From contig JAJZAL010000245.1 in the NCBI GenBank assembly GCA_021799405.1, forward strand, positions 1-7,755: DNA of 7,755 bases. The letters run 5' to 3'. Every line of letters begins with the position of its first letter. The first letter of the stretch is position 1. This document shows, piece by piece, positions 6,715 to 7,755 of the stretch. Position numbers and translations under genes: made by a program. The stretch is from Acidobacteriota bacterium (lineage in GTDB: Bacteria; Acidobacteriota; Terriglobia; Terriglobales; Acidobacteriaceae). The notes below the pieces were generated by a model. It searched no databases. It saw only the letters and a list, made by a program, of their open reading frames with translations, and was not told the DNA's origin.

Positions 6715-7628
6715 AGCCAGGCCGACGGGCAAGCTGGATTGCAGGCGCCGCCGCAGCTTTGGTGATGGTGGCCGGCATCGGCTTCTGGCAGCATCCCATC
6801 CGCTGTCTCAATGACCTCACCTATCTGCGCATGGACCTCACCGGAGTGGAAAGCGACTGGACCTGGGTTGCGGGCCATCACATCCACTACGACGTGGCGG
6901 GCCCGAAGAACGGCGCCGTGGTGGTGCTGGTGCACGGCCTTGGCAGCCGCGCCGAGGACTGGCTGAACCTGGCTCCTTACTTTGCAAAAGCCGGCTATCG
7001 TGTCTACATGCCGGACCTGCTCGGCTACGGACGCAGCGACAAACCCGCCGATTTCTCCTATTCAATGCGCGACCAGGCCAGAGTCGTGGTGGGCTTTCTG
7101 GATGCGCTTGGCCTCAAGCGCGTAGACCTGGGCGGATGGTCGATGGGCGGATGGATCGTGCAGATCGTCGCCGCCGAGCATCCCGCGCGGGTCAAGCGGC
7201 TCATGCTCTTCGACGCCGCCGGTCTCTACGTGCGCCCGGACTGGGATACGAATTTGTTCATGCCCAGGACACCCACGCAGTTAAACCAGCTGGAAGCCTT
7301 GCTGACGCCTCACCCGCGGTGGATTCCCGGCTTTGTCGCCTGCGGCATTCTGCGCGTCTCGCGCAAGGATGAGTGGGTCATTCAGAGGGCCGTAGCATCG
7401 ATGCTCACCGGACGTGACGCGACCGACAAATTGCTTCCAACGCTGAAGATGCCCGTTCTCATTGCGTGGGGCGCGGAGGACCGGCTGTTCCCTCCCAGCC
7501 AGGCAGAGACGATGCACAAGCTGATTCCACAGTCGGAGTTCGATCTCTTTCCCGGCTGCGGGCACCTGGCTCCGAGCCACTGCAGCAGCAAGGTGGGCCC
7601 CAAGGCGGTTGCCTTTCTCAAGCAGTAA
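6711..7628 (+). CDS. Membrane-anchored alpha/beta hydrolase
   Basis: This 305-residue protein has a basic N-terminus (MKPGRRAS) followed by one hydrophobic helix at about 9-26, acting as a membrane anchor or uncleaved signal, so the enzyme probably faces the periplasm. The alpha/beta-hydrolase fold follows. The oxyanion-hole loop VHGLGS is at 74-79, DLLGYGRSD at 102-110, and the nucleophile elbow GWSMG at 142-146 with Ser144. The acid in WGAED is Asp257 and the histidine in GCGHLAP is His285. The catalytic triad is therefore intact. A helical cap lies at about 170-235. The family includes esterases, lipases and C-C bond hydrolases; the substrate cannot be decided here. It overlaps the Nudix stop by ATGA and has a strong binding site, so both form one operon. 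The C-terminus looks complete. Two cysteines near the active histidine (Cys283 and Cys291) are notable but unexplained. Confidence 0.9.
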   Translation: MKPGRRASWIAGAAAALVMVAGIGFWQHPIRCLNDLTYLRMDLTGVESDWTWVAGHHIHYDVAGPKNGAVVVLVHGLGSRAEDWLNLAPYFAKAGYRVYMPDLLGYGRSDKPADFSYSMRDQARVVVGFLDALGLKRVDLGGWSMGGWIVQIVAAEHPARVKRLMLFDAAGLYVRPDWDTNLFMPRTPTQLNQLEALLTPHPRWIPGFVACGILRVSRKDEWVIQRAVASMLTGRDATDKLLPTLKMPVLIAWGAEDRLFPPSQAETMHKLIPQSEFDLFPGCGHLAPSHCSSKVGPKAVAFLKQ

Positions 7629-7644
7629 TTGAGCGCACCCAGTC

Positions 7645-7755
7645 ATGGAATTCCCGCGGCACAAATCGCGGTGGCTCGGCGACGTCTTCCGCAACGGCCA
7701 CGTGCTTGGTCGTTCTCTTGTGCAGAACTGGATCATCGGTCCCGCGCTCATGTTT
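7645..7755 (+). pseudogene. ACR3-like arsenite efflux fragment, N-terminus missing, runs off edge
   Basis: From the ATG at 7645 the frame is open to the window end (37 codons); the preceding in-frame stop is TGA at 7630. The peptide contains [20 protein letters not shown] and then IGPALMF. I recognise this as similar to an internal segment of the ACR3 arsenite/antimonite efflux permease, where a loop (YEELGxVFRN) leads into a helix beginning SLVQNWxIGPxLMF. In intact ACR3 proteins roughly 70 residues, including the first helices, come before this point. Here the hydrolase gene ends only 16 bases upstream, so those residues cannot be encoded. There is no good ribosome binding site. The likely reading is a 5'-truncated remnant of ACR3. 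An N-terminally short but working relative cannot be excluded because the rest lies outside the window. Confidence 0.5.

Noticed and set aside
6115..6732. 205-codon open frame on the - strand opposite the Nudix gene
   Set aside because: It covers the complement of the Nudix gene and the divergent promoter region, shows no domain, and conflicts with the clear Nudix box on the + strand.
7651..7669. Short inverted repeat CCGCG/CGCGG after the hydrolase as a terminator
   Set aside because: The stem is only 5 bases and no T run follows, so it does not qualify as an intrinsic terminator.
7281..7751. 156-codon open frame on the - strand opposite the hydrolase end
   Set aside because: It is antisense to the hydrolase with intact catalytic residues; the translation has no family features.

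Overview
The window looks like ordinary chromosomal DNA from a GC-rich Gram-negative bacterium, most likely an acidobacterium (Terriglobia/Acidobacteriales type). I base this on three things. The first is a natural LptF-LptG fusion, an LPS-export permease that implies an outer membrane. The second is a pair of small proteins (one membrane-anchored, one exported) of a kind I associate with ECF sigma-factor operons in acidobacteria. The third is the overall high-GC codon use. This taxonomic call is from memory of the families, not from a search. No rRNA, tRNA, CRISPR array, insertion sequence or phage gene was seen. No stretch longer than 300 bases lacks a gene.

Layout. Positions 2-1115 (+ strand) hold the end of an operon: a 5'-truncated single-pass membrane protein, possibly an anti-sigma-like partner, followed after 10 bases by a small exported protein with a secretin-like C-terminal sequence. 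A strong symmetrical hairpin at 1146-1195 lies between this operon and the convergent operon on the other strand and should terminate both. Positions 6115-1216 (- strand) form a compact three-gene unit: a CopZ-like copper chaperone, a CopA-type Cu(+) P1B-ATPase and the 785-residue LptF-LptG fusion. The spacers are 8 and 20 bases. A divergent intergenic region of about 130 bases separates this from the + strand pair at 6250-7628. That pair is a Nudix hydrolase and a membrane-anchored alpha/beta hydrolase, which overlap by ATGA and are therefore probably translationally coupled. The last 111 bases contain an open frame that reads like an internal piece of the ACR3 arsenite-efflux pump without its N-terminal part.

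Function together. CopZ would pass cytosolic Cu(+) to CopA for export across the inner membrane. LptF-LptG, with the ATPase LptB encoded elsewhere, would extract LPS from the inner membrane towards the Lpt bridge. Their shared transcription unit links copper defence to envelope building by position, but this may be only operon economy. The points most worth a second look are the single-chain LptF-LptG permease, its placement behind copZ-copA without a visible copper regulator, and the ACR3-like remnant at the right edge. I did not find convincing evidence of an undescribed multi-gene system.
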